NCBI GenBank assembly: GCA_017354895.1
Contig: CP071497.1
Location: forward strand, 3,968,001-4,032,000
DNA from: Podospora comata
Taxonomy: Eukaryota; Ascomycota; Sordariomycetes; Sordariales; Podosporaceae
Reading direction: 5' to 3'
DNA: 64,000 nucleotides
Positions within the stretch are counted from its first letter, which is position 1; each line of letters opens with the position of its first letter. The position numbers and the translations under genes were made by a program. Below the pieces are notes generated by a model, which was not told the origin of the DNA, ran no database searches, and saw nothing but the letters and a program-made list of their open reading frames with translations. This document shows positions 10,601 to 19,734 of the stretch, piece after piece.

Positions 10601-12914
10601 TGGCAACTGGCTGTGCTTGGCTGGCGAAGGTACAAGGTTCATCAACGGGCTGTACATCGGCTGGTGGAGGTATTGGAGACACTGACGCTGTAGACTTAGT
10701 GACGGACACGTCGACTTGTGGTGGTGGATGTTCAGCAGTGACAGTTGCTGTCGCAGACTGTGGCTTCTCTACCAGAACCTCTGCCAACACACCACTCATT
10801 GGTTCGCCTGTTTCAGCAGCTGTTGAAATCGGCTCAGATGCTGACTCTTTCAGATCTGGCATCACAGAATCCCCTTCCTCCGTTGGCGCGGGGGCATCTG
10901 AAGGATCAACGTCGGCCATCTCCACATCTCCATCGCCTTCAGCTGAGGGTTCCTCAGGCGCAGCCTCCACCTCAAGTTTCTTCAACTCAGACTTTTTGAA
11001 GAACAAGGATAGCAGCCCAGCAGGTTCGTCATCCGACTCCTCACTGCCTTCGTCTTCTTCTTCCTCCTCACTTGAGCCAAGGTCGTCATCCATATCTACC
11101 GATTCATCGCTGGTGTCCATATCAGTTGGACCACCATGTGGAGTGTCGGCCGGCGTTGTGCCCACGTCTGGTTTCGAATCATCGACCTCCTTTGACTCCA
11201 ACACCGGTAGGTTGGCGTATTTCTCACGTAGTTGGTCTTGCGTCAAGCCTTCATCGGACAGAACAGATTCCTTATCATCATCATCTTCCGACGACGACAT
11301 GTTGCTCTCATCATCAGCCTCTGAACCCTTATCAGGCTCAGAAACATCAGAGATGTCCTCTTCGTCATCCATATTCGAGTCCATATCTTCGTCATCATCG
11401 TCGTCCTCGCCTGACATTTCCTCAGCATCGTACTGTGTTTGCCTGGCTTGCAGCTTTTGTTCCGACAAATTGACTGCTTGGTTCAGCGCAGCCTTGACGC
11501 GTCGCTGCTCCTCAGCCTCCCATTCCACAAGCCGTCGACGGTTGACCTCTACCCTGACGTTCTCCCATGTCCCCACTATTGCCTTCCCAACTTGCCTCCA
11601 CCGTGCCTTGCTCTTCTCTCGCTCCTCAAACTCAATCTCTTCAGCTGTCTTGGGTTGCGGATTTCGCCGCCTCCATTCAGCCTCGCATGCAAGGGCTATC
11701 CTCTTTGCTGTGGCACGATGTCGCTGCTGCTCATTAAGCATCAACTTACGAAAGTTGCTCATAGCCCTTGTAAGGTGATCCAGATGTGCCCATTGACGTG
11801 GTGGTTCCTCCTCCGCTTCTGGCTCGAATACCGAACATCTCTCCTCTGCCAGCAACCCGCCTGGTTCTACCTCCTTCTCGACCCGCAAAATGATGGAGGC
11901 ATCCTCTTGCACGAGCTTATCAGTGTATCGAGGACCATCTTCGGCGGTGATCAAAAGCCCTCCCTCTTCCACAGGAATATTGGCTGCTCGCACGACGTAC
12001 TCTTCGAAAGACGGGCCGAGCTTTGGTCGTAGATTTGCTTGGTCCCGATGGACCAAAGGTAGCTCTGTCAGGGGTGGGCGGCGGAGTTTGATACGGGGGG
12101 TGAATCGGATAGCGGCTGGGGAGGTACTGTCATCGTCATCGTCATTATCTCTAAGGCGACGCGTAGAGCGGCGTGTGCCAAGTGATTGCCTCGTAGGCGT
12201 GGTGGGTCGCCTTGGGGATATGGATCGTCGACGACTTCGTGCACTCGATCGGACTTCCTGGGTCATCGATTTCCGGGGTGGAGGTTTGGACATGGAAGCC
12301 TTGGATGCTGCGTGTTTGCTGGAGGGTATCGGACGCTTCGATGCGCCTCCCGAAGCGGGGGTTGAGCTGTTTGCACTTGCAGAACCATTAGCTTGCCCAC
12401 GCCCTCTTCGCGGAGGACTGGCTTGATTATTTCCCCGTGGCGTTCGCTTGTCCTGCTCCAAGTTCACGAGGTTGATGCGCCCCGATTTGCGACGGCCATC
12501 CTCTGCTATCAACCTGGTTGGCCCTTCGGCCTCAACCTTCTTCCATGGCGGGGATTCGACCTTGGGCTTCCTGATGGTATTATTTGGGGTCGTATCTCGG
12601 ACTCGTCGACGTTTGGCAGGTGGCCCATCATCGTTGGAGGGGGTGTCGTGGGCATGGTCGATGCCGTTGCTTTTCGGAGCCTGGTTGATGGCATTTTGTT
12701 TTATCTGATCGAGCTTGGCCAGGACCTGTTCATCATCCTCGAATTCACTAATTTCGCTGGATGAATCCTTCGTCTCTGGAGGTTCGAGGTCGAGGTCGAC
12801 GGGCTCGGGATGGGTGGTGCATGATGGTTCGTCATGGTGGTGGTGGCCATTGTTGTCGCCGTTAGTGGCAGGCGGAAGAGCGTGTGTTGGGCTCGGCGAC
12901 GCGATCTCTGTCAT
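7617..12914 (-). CDS. SWR1: SWR1, ATPase of the SWR1 chromatin-remodelling complex
   Basis: A single exon of 1,765 residues. The N terminus is basic/Ser-rich and disordered. An HSA domain (about 370-455, starting RQWAHLDHLTRAM) is followed by a long Asp/Glu-rich region. The Snf2-type ATPase has its Walker A DEMGLGKT at about 898-905 and its DEAH box at 1001-1004. A large insertion separates the two RecA lobes, as in the SWR1/INO80 subfamily. Lobe 2 ends with QDRAHRIGQT at 1539-1548. The tail is acidic, then Lys-rich. SWR1 exchanges H2A-H2B for H2A.Z-H2B in nucleosomes; HSA binds actin and Arp subunits. HSA placement plus the split ATPase favours SWR1 over INO80. The gene is divergent from NDUFB8, and the two starts are 558 bp apart. 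Confidence 0.93.
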   Translation of the reverse strand: MTEIASPSPTHALPPATNGDNNGHHHHDEPSCTTHPEPVDLDLEPPETKDSSSEISEFEDDEQVLAKLDQIKQNAINQAPKSNGIDHAHDTPSNDDGPPAKRRRVRDTTPNNTIRKPKVESPPWKKVEAEGPTRLIAEDGRRKSGRINLVNLEQDKRTPRGNNQASPPRRGRGQANGSASANSSTPASGGASKRPIPSSKHAASKASMSKPPPRKSMTQEVRSSARSRRRSISPRRPTTPTRQSLGTRRSTRRLRDNDDDDDSTSPAAIRFTPRIKLRRPPLTELPLVHRDQANLRPKLGPSFEEYVVRAANIPVEEGGLLITAEDGPRYTDKLVQEDASIILRVEKEVEPGGLLAEERCSVFEPEAEEEPPRQWAHLDHLTRAMSNFRKLMLNEQQRHRATAKRIALACEAEWRRRNPQPKTAEEIEFEEREKSKARWRQVGKAIVGTWENVRVEVNRRRLVEWEAEEQRRVKAALNQAVNLSEQKLQARQTQYDAEEMSGEDDDDDEDMDSNMDDEEDISDVSEPDKGSEADDESNMSSSEDDDDKESVLSDEGLTQDQLREKYANLPVLESKEVDDSKPDVGTTPADTPHGGPTDMDTSDESVDMDDDLGSSEEEEEDEGSEESDDEPAGLLSLFFKKSELKKLEVEAAPEEPSAEGDGDVEMADVDPSDAPAPTEEGDSVMPDLKESASEPISTAAETGEPMSGVLAEVLVEKPQSATATVTAEHPPPQVDVSVTKSTASVSPIPPPADVQPVDEPCTFASQAQPVATRVKSEHDVDVSMVDAPIVDEALDAQSTPANHHHSPETEPMTNAHSVSGSQSPRTSDDTKPTDAETPVSTSQLNAAKSDSRELTPQQDAPKTEIPFLLRGTLREYQHHGLDWLAALYANNTNGILADEMGLGKTIQTIALLAHLACHHEVWGPHLVIVPTSVMLNWEMEFKKWCPGFKILTYYGNQEERKRKRQGWTNDDVWNVCITSYQMVLQDQQVFRRRRWHYMILDEAHNIKNFKSQRWQTLLGFNTQARLLLTGTPLQNNLTELWSLLYFLAPPENGEGGFVDLREFHNWFSRPESQILESGREQLDDEARAIISKLHKVLRPYLLRRLKADVEKQMPAKYEHVEFCRLSKRQRELYDGFLSRADTRETLSSGNYMSIINCLMQLRKVCNHPDLFVDRPIMTSFRMQRSVAADYEINERIVRKKLLAEKLMSTVSLSFLNMIPTQYEDMSTSHADRIAQLSALRIFPDLRDAQKIRANNAYHNLDPASVKSNIVYLESAARWGRFEELQHCVYLNALRRQQRPIYGKRLVEMLTLDTHRRPYKQRPKLPQKIMSWFEEDLHFLHSAIPTLQQRAESMETTITKFACVTPAVVTGDLNRFLLGEKGIQAFQEADMRLSAPVKYAPYMPKERPVDPWHEARMRLSIQFPDKRLLQYDCGKLQALDKLLRRLHAGGHRALIFTQMTKVLDILEQFLNIHGHKYLRLDGATKVEQRQILTDRFNHDTRITCFILSTRSGGLGINLTGADTVIFYDQDWNPAMDKQCQDRAHRIGQTRDVHIYRLVSEHTIEANILRKASQKQMLDDVVIQEGEFTTDYFNKISVRDVITTSGEICANENDVAANAAMDRVLGGVESTNPRNVGRVLEQAEDKEDVAAARVAEKEIQEDEADFSEQQPSGVSSARNGTPREGTEPPTSATTKPSGLGLFSESADDGEVVEVEEKEVEYNAWGERMQTIDDYMLNFMTAALEGTPLDLPKDKKKSKKKGKDTRKR

Positions 12915-13472
12915 AGTAACAAGGGACAGCGCGAGGCAAAGAAAGCCGAGAGCTCGACGAAACTGGCATCTGGCAGGCCGAAAAACAGGTCAGGCGAACG
13001 GGACGGTCGCGGGGAATCTTGTGTCGGATTTTCTGCATGTCCAGGCCGCTGTGGTGGTTGCTGCGGCGTGAATAGTGTCGAAAAAGCCCGTCGTCAGCAA
13101 AACTTTTGAGAGCCGACAAAAAATTCCAACTCATGACCAAGCTTGATTGAAAGGCGGTTGCCGCGGCCGCCCAGTGCGAGGGCGCGCCGTGGGCTTGGCT
13201 TGGCCTCTGCTCTGCTTCTTTTTGGTGGGCTGCGTGCATTGTTGCCTCAGGTGTCCACTTTGTGACCTCTGAACAGCAACATCCAGCCAATCACAGCTCT
13301 CACAGCTCCAACCACGACGAGGCCAAACCTCTGGGGGAGAGCTTCGAAACTCAATCGTCATCAATCAGCTCTCACCTCACACTATCGCATTGCGGCACCC
13401 CCAACGCCACAGCATGTCACCATTTGCCCTTTCACCCTCTTCTCGACACATATGCTAACTCGCTACTCACAG
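12915..13472. promoter_or_regulatory. Divergent promoter region of SWR1 and NDUFB8
   Basis: This 558-bp interval separates two start codons on opposite strands and must hold both promoters. It contains a G+C-rich patch near 13150-13200. The right end shows GCTAAC (13454-13459) and CTACTCACAG ending at 13472, the signature of an intron 3' end directly abutting the NDUFB8 ATG. Individual factor sites were not identified. Confidence 0.5.
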
Positions 13473-14117
13473 ATGCTGTCCAGTCGAATTGTGCGGGCAG
13501 CGCCCCTCCGGACTGCCGCCCTTGCGGTTCGCCGACTCCCCCTCATTCAGACCCGAACTTTCCTCCCCGAGTCCATGGTCGGCCGCGCCAAGCTTGACGA
13601 GAAGTACCCCGACTCCGACTACCCCAAGCTGACTGCGGCTGAGGATCCCGAAATGGTGCGTTGTGGAGGTCGAGGAGGAGCTCTGGGTTGAGAATGGCCG
13701 GCAAAACTGACAGGAGCATAGAACGGCGGTTATATCAACCCTCCCCGTGTCAAGCGCCAATTCCGTGACCCTCACGCCGACTGGTGGGACAAGCAGGAGC
13801 GCAGAAACTTGGGCGAGCCGGTTCACGAAGACAACGATATTCTGGGCATATTCTCCACCTACGAGTACACATGGATCAGCCCTGGCAAGGGTCTGGCCCA
13901 GATTGGCGCCTTCATTGTGGTCTTCCTCGGCGTTGTCTTCACCGTCAAGCAGGTTTACCCAGACCGTGTCAGCTACCCCAGAGAGTTTGAGGGTGGTTTG
14001 GTCAGGGAACTGGGTGGAGAGGGTGCTATCCGCGTAAGTGGACTGTCATTGGACCTGAGTTTGGGTCAAGCTAATCATTGGAAACAGGCCAGAGTGGAAG
14101 GTGATGAGGACCCCTGA
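13473..14117 (+). CDS. NDUFB8: NADH:ubiquinone oxidoreductase (complex I) subunit NDUFB8
   Basis: Exons 13473-13655, 13722-14033 and 14088-14117 give 173 residues; introns are 66 and 54 nt. The N terminus is Arg/Ala/Leu-rich without acids (MLSSRIVRAAPLRTAALAVR), a mitochondrial presequence. The YPKL and ADWWDKQERRNFGEPVHEDNDI blocks match the NDUFB8/ASHI family, followed by one membrane helix (about 116-138) and the VYPxxxxYP motif after it. It is an accessory subunit of the membrane arm in the inner mitochondrial membrane. An upstream in-frame ATG at 13452 would add seven residues. CTCACAG immediately before 13473 suggests that ATG is followed by an unspliced remnant and that a 5' UTR intron ends at 13472, so 13473 is preferred. 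Confidence 0.85.
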
Positions 14118-15186
14118 AGTGGAAGTAGTATGTGAGGAGTTGTAAATATCCAGGTTATTAATGACCTATGTTGTGCAATTGAGTCCCTTTGTCAAAGAAC
14201 AGCTCAGCAGGCAGTCATGTCCGGCCAGTCTTTTGATCTAGTTTCGGTTCATCGTCTACTGACATGGATCTTGAATCCCAGCTGGGTGGCGACTGATCCA
14301 TGCCCTGCTTTCCGTTGATGCCGATGGAAGGTTGGAAGCTGTGGGATCTTGGAAACGTGGAAAGACCTTTATCTGATCCTGCCGCGATTATTGGTATTAG
14401 GAGGGTGGGGAACAGCTCATACCACGGGTGGCCCAGCAGGCGCGGTGATGCCACCTTTGACTTTTTTGACAAACATAGGACCCTTTGCAGTTTCCTGAGC
14501 TAGCTTGCCAGCTTCCTCCAAAGAGGCAGTTCCCGGTTTTCGGAATAGGTTTTCTGTTATGCCGCTTCCTGCCGTCTTTCTGAATCGGTCTCCAAATCTC
14601 AGCTGGCAACCTTGACGACACGGACGTATGATCTTATGGTCTAGACCAAGGCAGCAAGTGTTTCCCGCTCATTTCAACTGCAATTCCGACAATCAAGCCG
14701 CCCCCGTCACTTCCTCGATGGGATCTCTCAGTCTCAGCATCCGAATCGCCCCAACTTCCACAGTCAAAGCACCCAATTGACTGTCTTGAAATTACACCAC
14801 ACAGTTGAACCGGGGCCGAATCTACTCGAACCCCATCCTTCTTCGTCCCTTTCCAATCATGCTGAGGGAAGTACCGGTCACACCGTGCGTCATTGGGTCC
14901 CCTACCCCCGGTAGCTCCCAAAGGTGCCTATCGGCACGGGCCCGCCAAACTACCAACGCGGGCACCAAAGTGACGTTGCTGATGTTCTAATATCAGGCAT
15001 CTCCGCTCGCAACTCTGTTTTTGGCTTCTTGGGAGTTGCCAGCCTTGATGGCTGTGTAATTGGCTTGGTCACCTTTCTCTTTTGTTGCTGTTCTCTTGGT
15101 ACCAGTTCCTTTCCTCTCCATCATCATCGAGCAAGTCTTATCAGTCTCTCTTCTCGACAAAGCATCCTCCTCTTTCAACCACCACG
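14118..15186. other. Intergenic, about 1.1 kb, no supported feature
   Basis: Region between NDUFB8 and the next plus-strand gene. The last 100 bp before 15187 are pyrimidine-rich, as in fungal core promoters. Short open frames on both strands show no motifs. Confidence 0.5.
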
Positions 15187-16987
15187 ATGCGCTACGACGA
15201 CTGGGATGTCATCCTTTTCCCGACTGGCCGAGACGCCAAAATTCCCTTCAAAGAGTTCAAGGTCGCCTGCCATGCGATTCCCGATGTCGAGTTGTCCCAC
15301 ATTCACGGCTCAGCTGGTATGTCGGTAATGATGCCGGTAATGACCTGCTTTGTCCCGAGTTTGCCGGCCGGGTCCTCGTTCCAGATATCCCTTCACTGCT
15401 GGCGCAACCCCGAGATCAGTCAATTCACCCGGACTTACAGCAAGCACATGGAGCTAGTCAAATATGAGGCCCGCATTCTCCTCGACGGACGCTTGGTTGC
15501 GTGGGTACTGCCTGGCTCTTGATGAAGTCCCCTCCTGACCGGCAACTAGTTCGACTGTCCTTGACCGCAAAGTCAACGGCCCACATCTTATCACTAGCAC
15601 ATTTGGTTTGTGGTGATTGTCATCCTTGCCAGTGATCTTGCAGTAACAAAGTTCTGGCAGAATTTACCAAAACCGGCGAGCTTGAGCGACTCAAGTTTCC
15701 GCATTTCCGTCGCGAACTTATGTTTCAGAGCCACTGGAATCCCGCGGACGACATTGGTCGAATCAAGGTCGTGATCAGCGAAGGCTTCCCTCGGGACTCC
15801 CTCTCAGTTCCCATTGAGAGAGTCAAGAACGTCGTGGCATTTTCCTTTCAGCATGCTCCTCTTGGTCCGTCTTGTTTCCCGGACCTCTGGTAGCAACTAC
15901 AGACCGAGGCTGATGTGATAGCACAGAGATTCTCGAGGCCAATGGCATCGCATGGCCCAATCCTTCAATGTGGCGACGTCCTTCCGCGAACCCTTCGATG
16001 CCAGTCCCCACATACCAAACCAACGATGGAGCAGACCTTCACAGCCACTCTCCACGCCGCAAGTCATTGCTTCTTCGCAACGTCAAAAGCCAAGGGTTCC
16101 CTACTCCTCCAATACCGGGCAGCATCTTCCAGCCCCAAACAACGTCAGGATATCTTGGCAGCTCAACATTTCCCACCCCTCTTCTTCCCCGTACTTCTGT
16201 CAATACGTATGCGGACCCTTTTAGTTCATCGTCAGCATACATGGACTGGGTAAACTCCATGAGCTCCATCGTCAATAGCGGACAGTCAAGCGATTCAAAC
16301 AACTCTTTCAAGGCCTTTTGGTCGAGCTCTACGATGCAGGCGCGCAAGCAAACAAGTGACATTAGCATGCCGGATTATAGCGCCACCATGGACGAAGTCG
16401 ATGACATGAAGGTTCCGACCAATACGCCTACAGCCTTGGATCTAGATCATCAATACCATCTGCCTCAGCATCGCCACGATGCGTCGCTGCTGCCCCCTAA
16501 TCTTACATCCAGTCTGACACAGTCACTCTTGAACCAACCCATTCCGCTTCCATCGTCGGAGGTCAAGTCCAAGAAGGAGACCAGACATCACCTGGGAATG
16601 GGGCTAGGGGAGGTCGATCCCAACACGGCCTTCCGAATGGGAACACCTATCCCCGGATCAGGGGGTGTGGCCTGCCACTCTGCGCGGTCATCCTCCACAA
16701 CATCATCGAGCGAAGAGTGCGGAGACCGCGGTGGGTTGTTCGGAGACAAGGGAAAGGAAAACGCTGCACCGTCGACGCTACCAGATCAGACGGTTTTCCC
16801 TGGTAGTTCGAGAAGCACCTCAGGAGGTGAGCTTTGCTACAACAGCGGTGTCAAGAGGAACAGAACGTTTACGCCTGCGAGTGCGAGGGCCATTGATGAT
16901 GAGGATGAGCCAAGAAGGGCTAGTCCCCATGTCCGGGTTGCCGATTATGCTAGTGACAGTGAGACTCTCGGGACATCCGTTGCTTGA
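15187..16987 (+). CDS. Conserved filamentous-fungal protein of unknown function
   Basis: Four exons (15187-15500, 15550-15605, 15661-15864, 15927-16987) give 544 residues; introns are 49, 55 and 62 nt. The first ~240 residues look folded: MRYDDWDVILFP at the start, PVMTCFVPSLP, and a block ending DDIGRIKVVISEGFPRDS...VAFSFQHAPLEILE. This resembles a family I recall from Sordariomycetes and Eurotiomycetes that has no assigned role. From about residue 250 to the end it is Ser/Pro/Asn-rich and probably disordered. No signal peptide, membrane helix or catalytic motif is visible. The second intron was placed with donor GTTTGT at 15606 and acceptor at 15660, because the nearer AG would leave an intron under 40 nt. 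Function unknown. Confidence 0.8.
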
Positions 16988-17658
16988 TGGTGGGGCTGGG
17001 GGGCGGACGGTTTTGTGTTACAGCTACATTTATGTCGGCTCTTAGTGCTTGTTTAATGTTTTGTCTGAGCTGGGACTTGGGCACTGCAGGCATATTCTAT
17101 GGTCGTGGGTTTACAATATTCATTCATGTGTGGAGGGTATTGAAGCAACCAGGACATGCATAAGAAAAAGATGGGTCGAAATAATTTGTATGCATAGGAT
17201 ATCGCTAAACGAGCTCGCTCCCCTCCATGGCTTTGGTGTGTCATGTGCCCTGTCTATTCTATCTCAATTAGCTTCAAGCGACCGCTGGGAAATTCTTTTA
17301 TCCTGTACTTTGCAGTCAAAGGTCCTGTTCATAGAGGCCAGGCTCGAATCTACCAAGGAATATCACGCCATCATATACGCTTGTAATGCTCAAGAACTCA
17401 GTATTCGTTTCTAGTCTGGCGTGGCCAGTTGCTGAGACAGAGACCTAGCTAATAGTTATCTAATGAGTGTAGTTACATTCTCTTCTTTCTTCATCCTTCT
17501 CCAGAGTTGACCATATCAGTTTCTTTTTTTTTTCTTTTTCTTTTTTTGTGTGTTTCTTTTTCAAAGTAGACCACATCAGTTCCTTCATTTTGGCGCGCCC
17601 ATGTGAGATTGAAACACCCCCAGACTCTCCTCAGCCAGACAGTTTGAGATCATCAACC
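16988..17658. other. Tail-to-tail intergenic region with a T-rich tract
   Basis: Lies between two convergent genes. 17518-17566 is an almost pure T tract interrupted by C and G, repeated as two similar halves (CATATCAGTTTC and CACATCAGTTCC flank it). It probably holds the 3' UTRs of both neighbours. No gene is supported. Confidence 0.5.
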
Positions 17659-18245
17659 TTAAAAGGTGTGCAGGTAGTGACCGACAAAGCTCTTGCCAAT
17701 GCTGGTAACCTGAGAGGCGAGCTCGCCGGCGCCGAACGAGTTGGCCAGCGTCTTGGCCCACTCGGCGGCATGGCCCTGGACGGTTGCGACGATGAAGCGG
17801 TGCTGGTAGAGCTTGTTGTCCTTGTCGTGGAGGACGAGCCAGCGGTTCTCGCCTTGGGCGTTCTTTTGGCCGTATTGGAATTTGTCGTTGATGGTGACGA
17901 TGAAGTTGTCTGGATCGGGAGATAAGGGGGTTAGTATGGGATGGGATGGGATGGGGGGTTGGGTTGGAACAAGAGGGGGTAAGGGGGGAGAAGCGCACCG
18001 CCTTCTTTTTTGGCATCGGGGAGCTTGCTCAGATGAGTGGGGCTGGACTCGTCCTTGTAGAAGGTGTCTTGGATGTAGAGGAGGACGTCGGCTTGGTTTT
18101 GGGTGATGTTTTTGGCCTTGACGATATAGTAGTTGGCTTTCTTGGTGCGGAGGGATTGGGACCAGGTGATTTCTTGGAGGGCGGAGTCCGCGTCGGGGGT
18201 GTAGGCCGGGATGGAGAGGATGTTGCCTGCTTCGGGAGTGGACAT
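17659..18245 (-). CDS. Small conserved protein of unknown function (165 residues)
   Basis: Two exons (18245-17999 and 17909-17659) with an 89-nt intron that has a clear CTAACC branch point and CCAG acceptor. The 165-residue product begins MSTPEAGNILSIPAYTPD and has two likely folded parts: TKKANYYIVKAKNITQNQAD (exon 1), and in exon 2 FIVTINDKFQYGQK...NRWLVLHDKDNKLYQHRFIVATVQGHA. There is no signal peptide or membrane segment, so it is probably cytosolic. Codon choice in exon 1 is strongly C-ending, which supports real coding. I do not recognise the family. It is divergent from the large gene starting at 19735, about 1.5 kb away. Confidence 0.75.
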
Positions 18246-19734
18246 TTTGATTTTGGGGGGTTGGGTTGTGCTTGGGTGATTGGTGTGGTGGTTGAAGTTG
18301 TATGGGAAATGTGTGTTTGTTGTTTTTGGTGAAGAGAAGGGAGTGGACTGTGGAGGGAGGATGGAAGGTCTTATATGGTTTTTTCCAGCTTGGGCTGCTT
18401 TCTAGTCGGATCCCGTCTTTGGAATTCATCATTTGCCTTTCGTGCTTGGGGCTCTTGAATGTGCTAGCCACGAGCTCGTTACCCAGTTTGGCCCTGTTGT
18501 CGAGTCTGATCGCATCATCATCATCATCATCATCATCACCATCCATGAGGAGGAGCACAACTGGCAAACGAATCACACATCTAGACCCAATAGTGCTGTG
18601 GATATTTCATATTGTCTATCCCAAAACCGACAATTTTCTCCATCATTCAGCTTCTTTCCTTGCGTTGAGGCGCATGCCATAGTGCGATTTGAATCCCTCG
18701 CTTGAGGCTAGATCGAGTCCCGACTTCCCGCTGCCAAAGTCTAGAATGTGATATTTCACGCTTGCAGCACTGTTTCCGAGCGGTGTCTGAAAACTTGTTT
18801 TCATCCTCGTGATGATGCGTTGGTGTCAGCTCGTTCTGTAACGCCAAAACTAATCCTCTTTCGGCATTGAAAAGTTGTTGGCGCTCGGGGAATGCATCAT
18901 TGCATCGAAATTGGAAATCGGGATGCTTGGTGATCGAGACCCAAGCCACGTGCCCCGCTTGGACTTAGATCGACGTGTGGTCTTCAAGACAGGAAAGGCG
19001 CTGCGAGTGGAGGCTGGCTGGGAATTGCTTTTTTTTGGATATTTGATCCCGGGAAAGAGTAGGTTCTTTGATGATATCACGATGTATTGCAGATGGTGAT
19101 AGCATCATTGCAGATTGCTGAAAGCAAATCTCCTGCTGCCTTATTTGGAGCTGCCGATTCATGCTGCCATTGTCACACCGCCAATTCTGTTGAATCCGTG
19201 ATGATCTCGATTGTTTAGTAGCACAGTTTGCGCGATCAGGCCAGAACGTCCGTGAATAAAAGATAGCCGGAGGAGGCTTGAGAAAGGAGAGCTGAAGCGG
19301 CAGCAGGGGAAGATTGTGATGGAGAGAGATGCCGAGATACCCGGCGTTGGCGACGGGGGTTTTGGTCGCTCTGCACGGTGAAAGATGATGATGGCCACAT
19401 CGATAATGTGGCAAGTTGAGGTTTGCGCGGAGATCGCAGCTGATCGCTTCGGAACTACTGACATATTGAGAATCCTGCTCCAGACGCTATCCTCGATGTC
19501 AGCGCTGTGATATCGCCCGAAGGCCTAGAACAACCGGGATATGGGAAGAAGCCGAAGATAGAGATAGGAGAGGCGAAGAGAAATTGAGACTGCGAGACTG
19601 CGAGGCTTTACCGGGGGAGAGGACCTGAACCAGATGCCTGTTATGTGGAAGTATAGAATGATTCGTATTTCCAATGTTCTTCAAAGCAGACTCCTCTTCT
19701 ACAAGGCAAGATAACGGGTCAGTCGATTTCCACA
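18246..19734. other. Divergent intergenic region with (CAT)8 run
   Basis: A 1.5-kb interval between two divergent genes, presumably holding both promoters. It contains eight perfect CAT repeats at 18513-18536. No other structured element or gene was recognised. Confidence 0.5.
18513..18536. repeat. (CAT)8 microsatellite
   Basis: Eight perfect CAT units in non-coding DNA upstream of the small gene at 17659-18245. Confidence 0.9.

Noticed and set aside
10510-11778. 422-codon Ser-rich plus-strand frame opposite SWR1
   Set aside because: Antisense to the acidic region of SWR1; poly-Ser results from the reversed GAT/GAC/GAA codons.
18670-18745. Sequence resembling a tRNA B-box near TTGAATCCC and GATCGAGTCC
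   Set aside because: No matching acceptor stem, D arm or anticodon arm could be folded around it.
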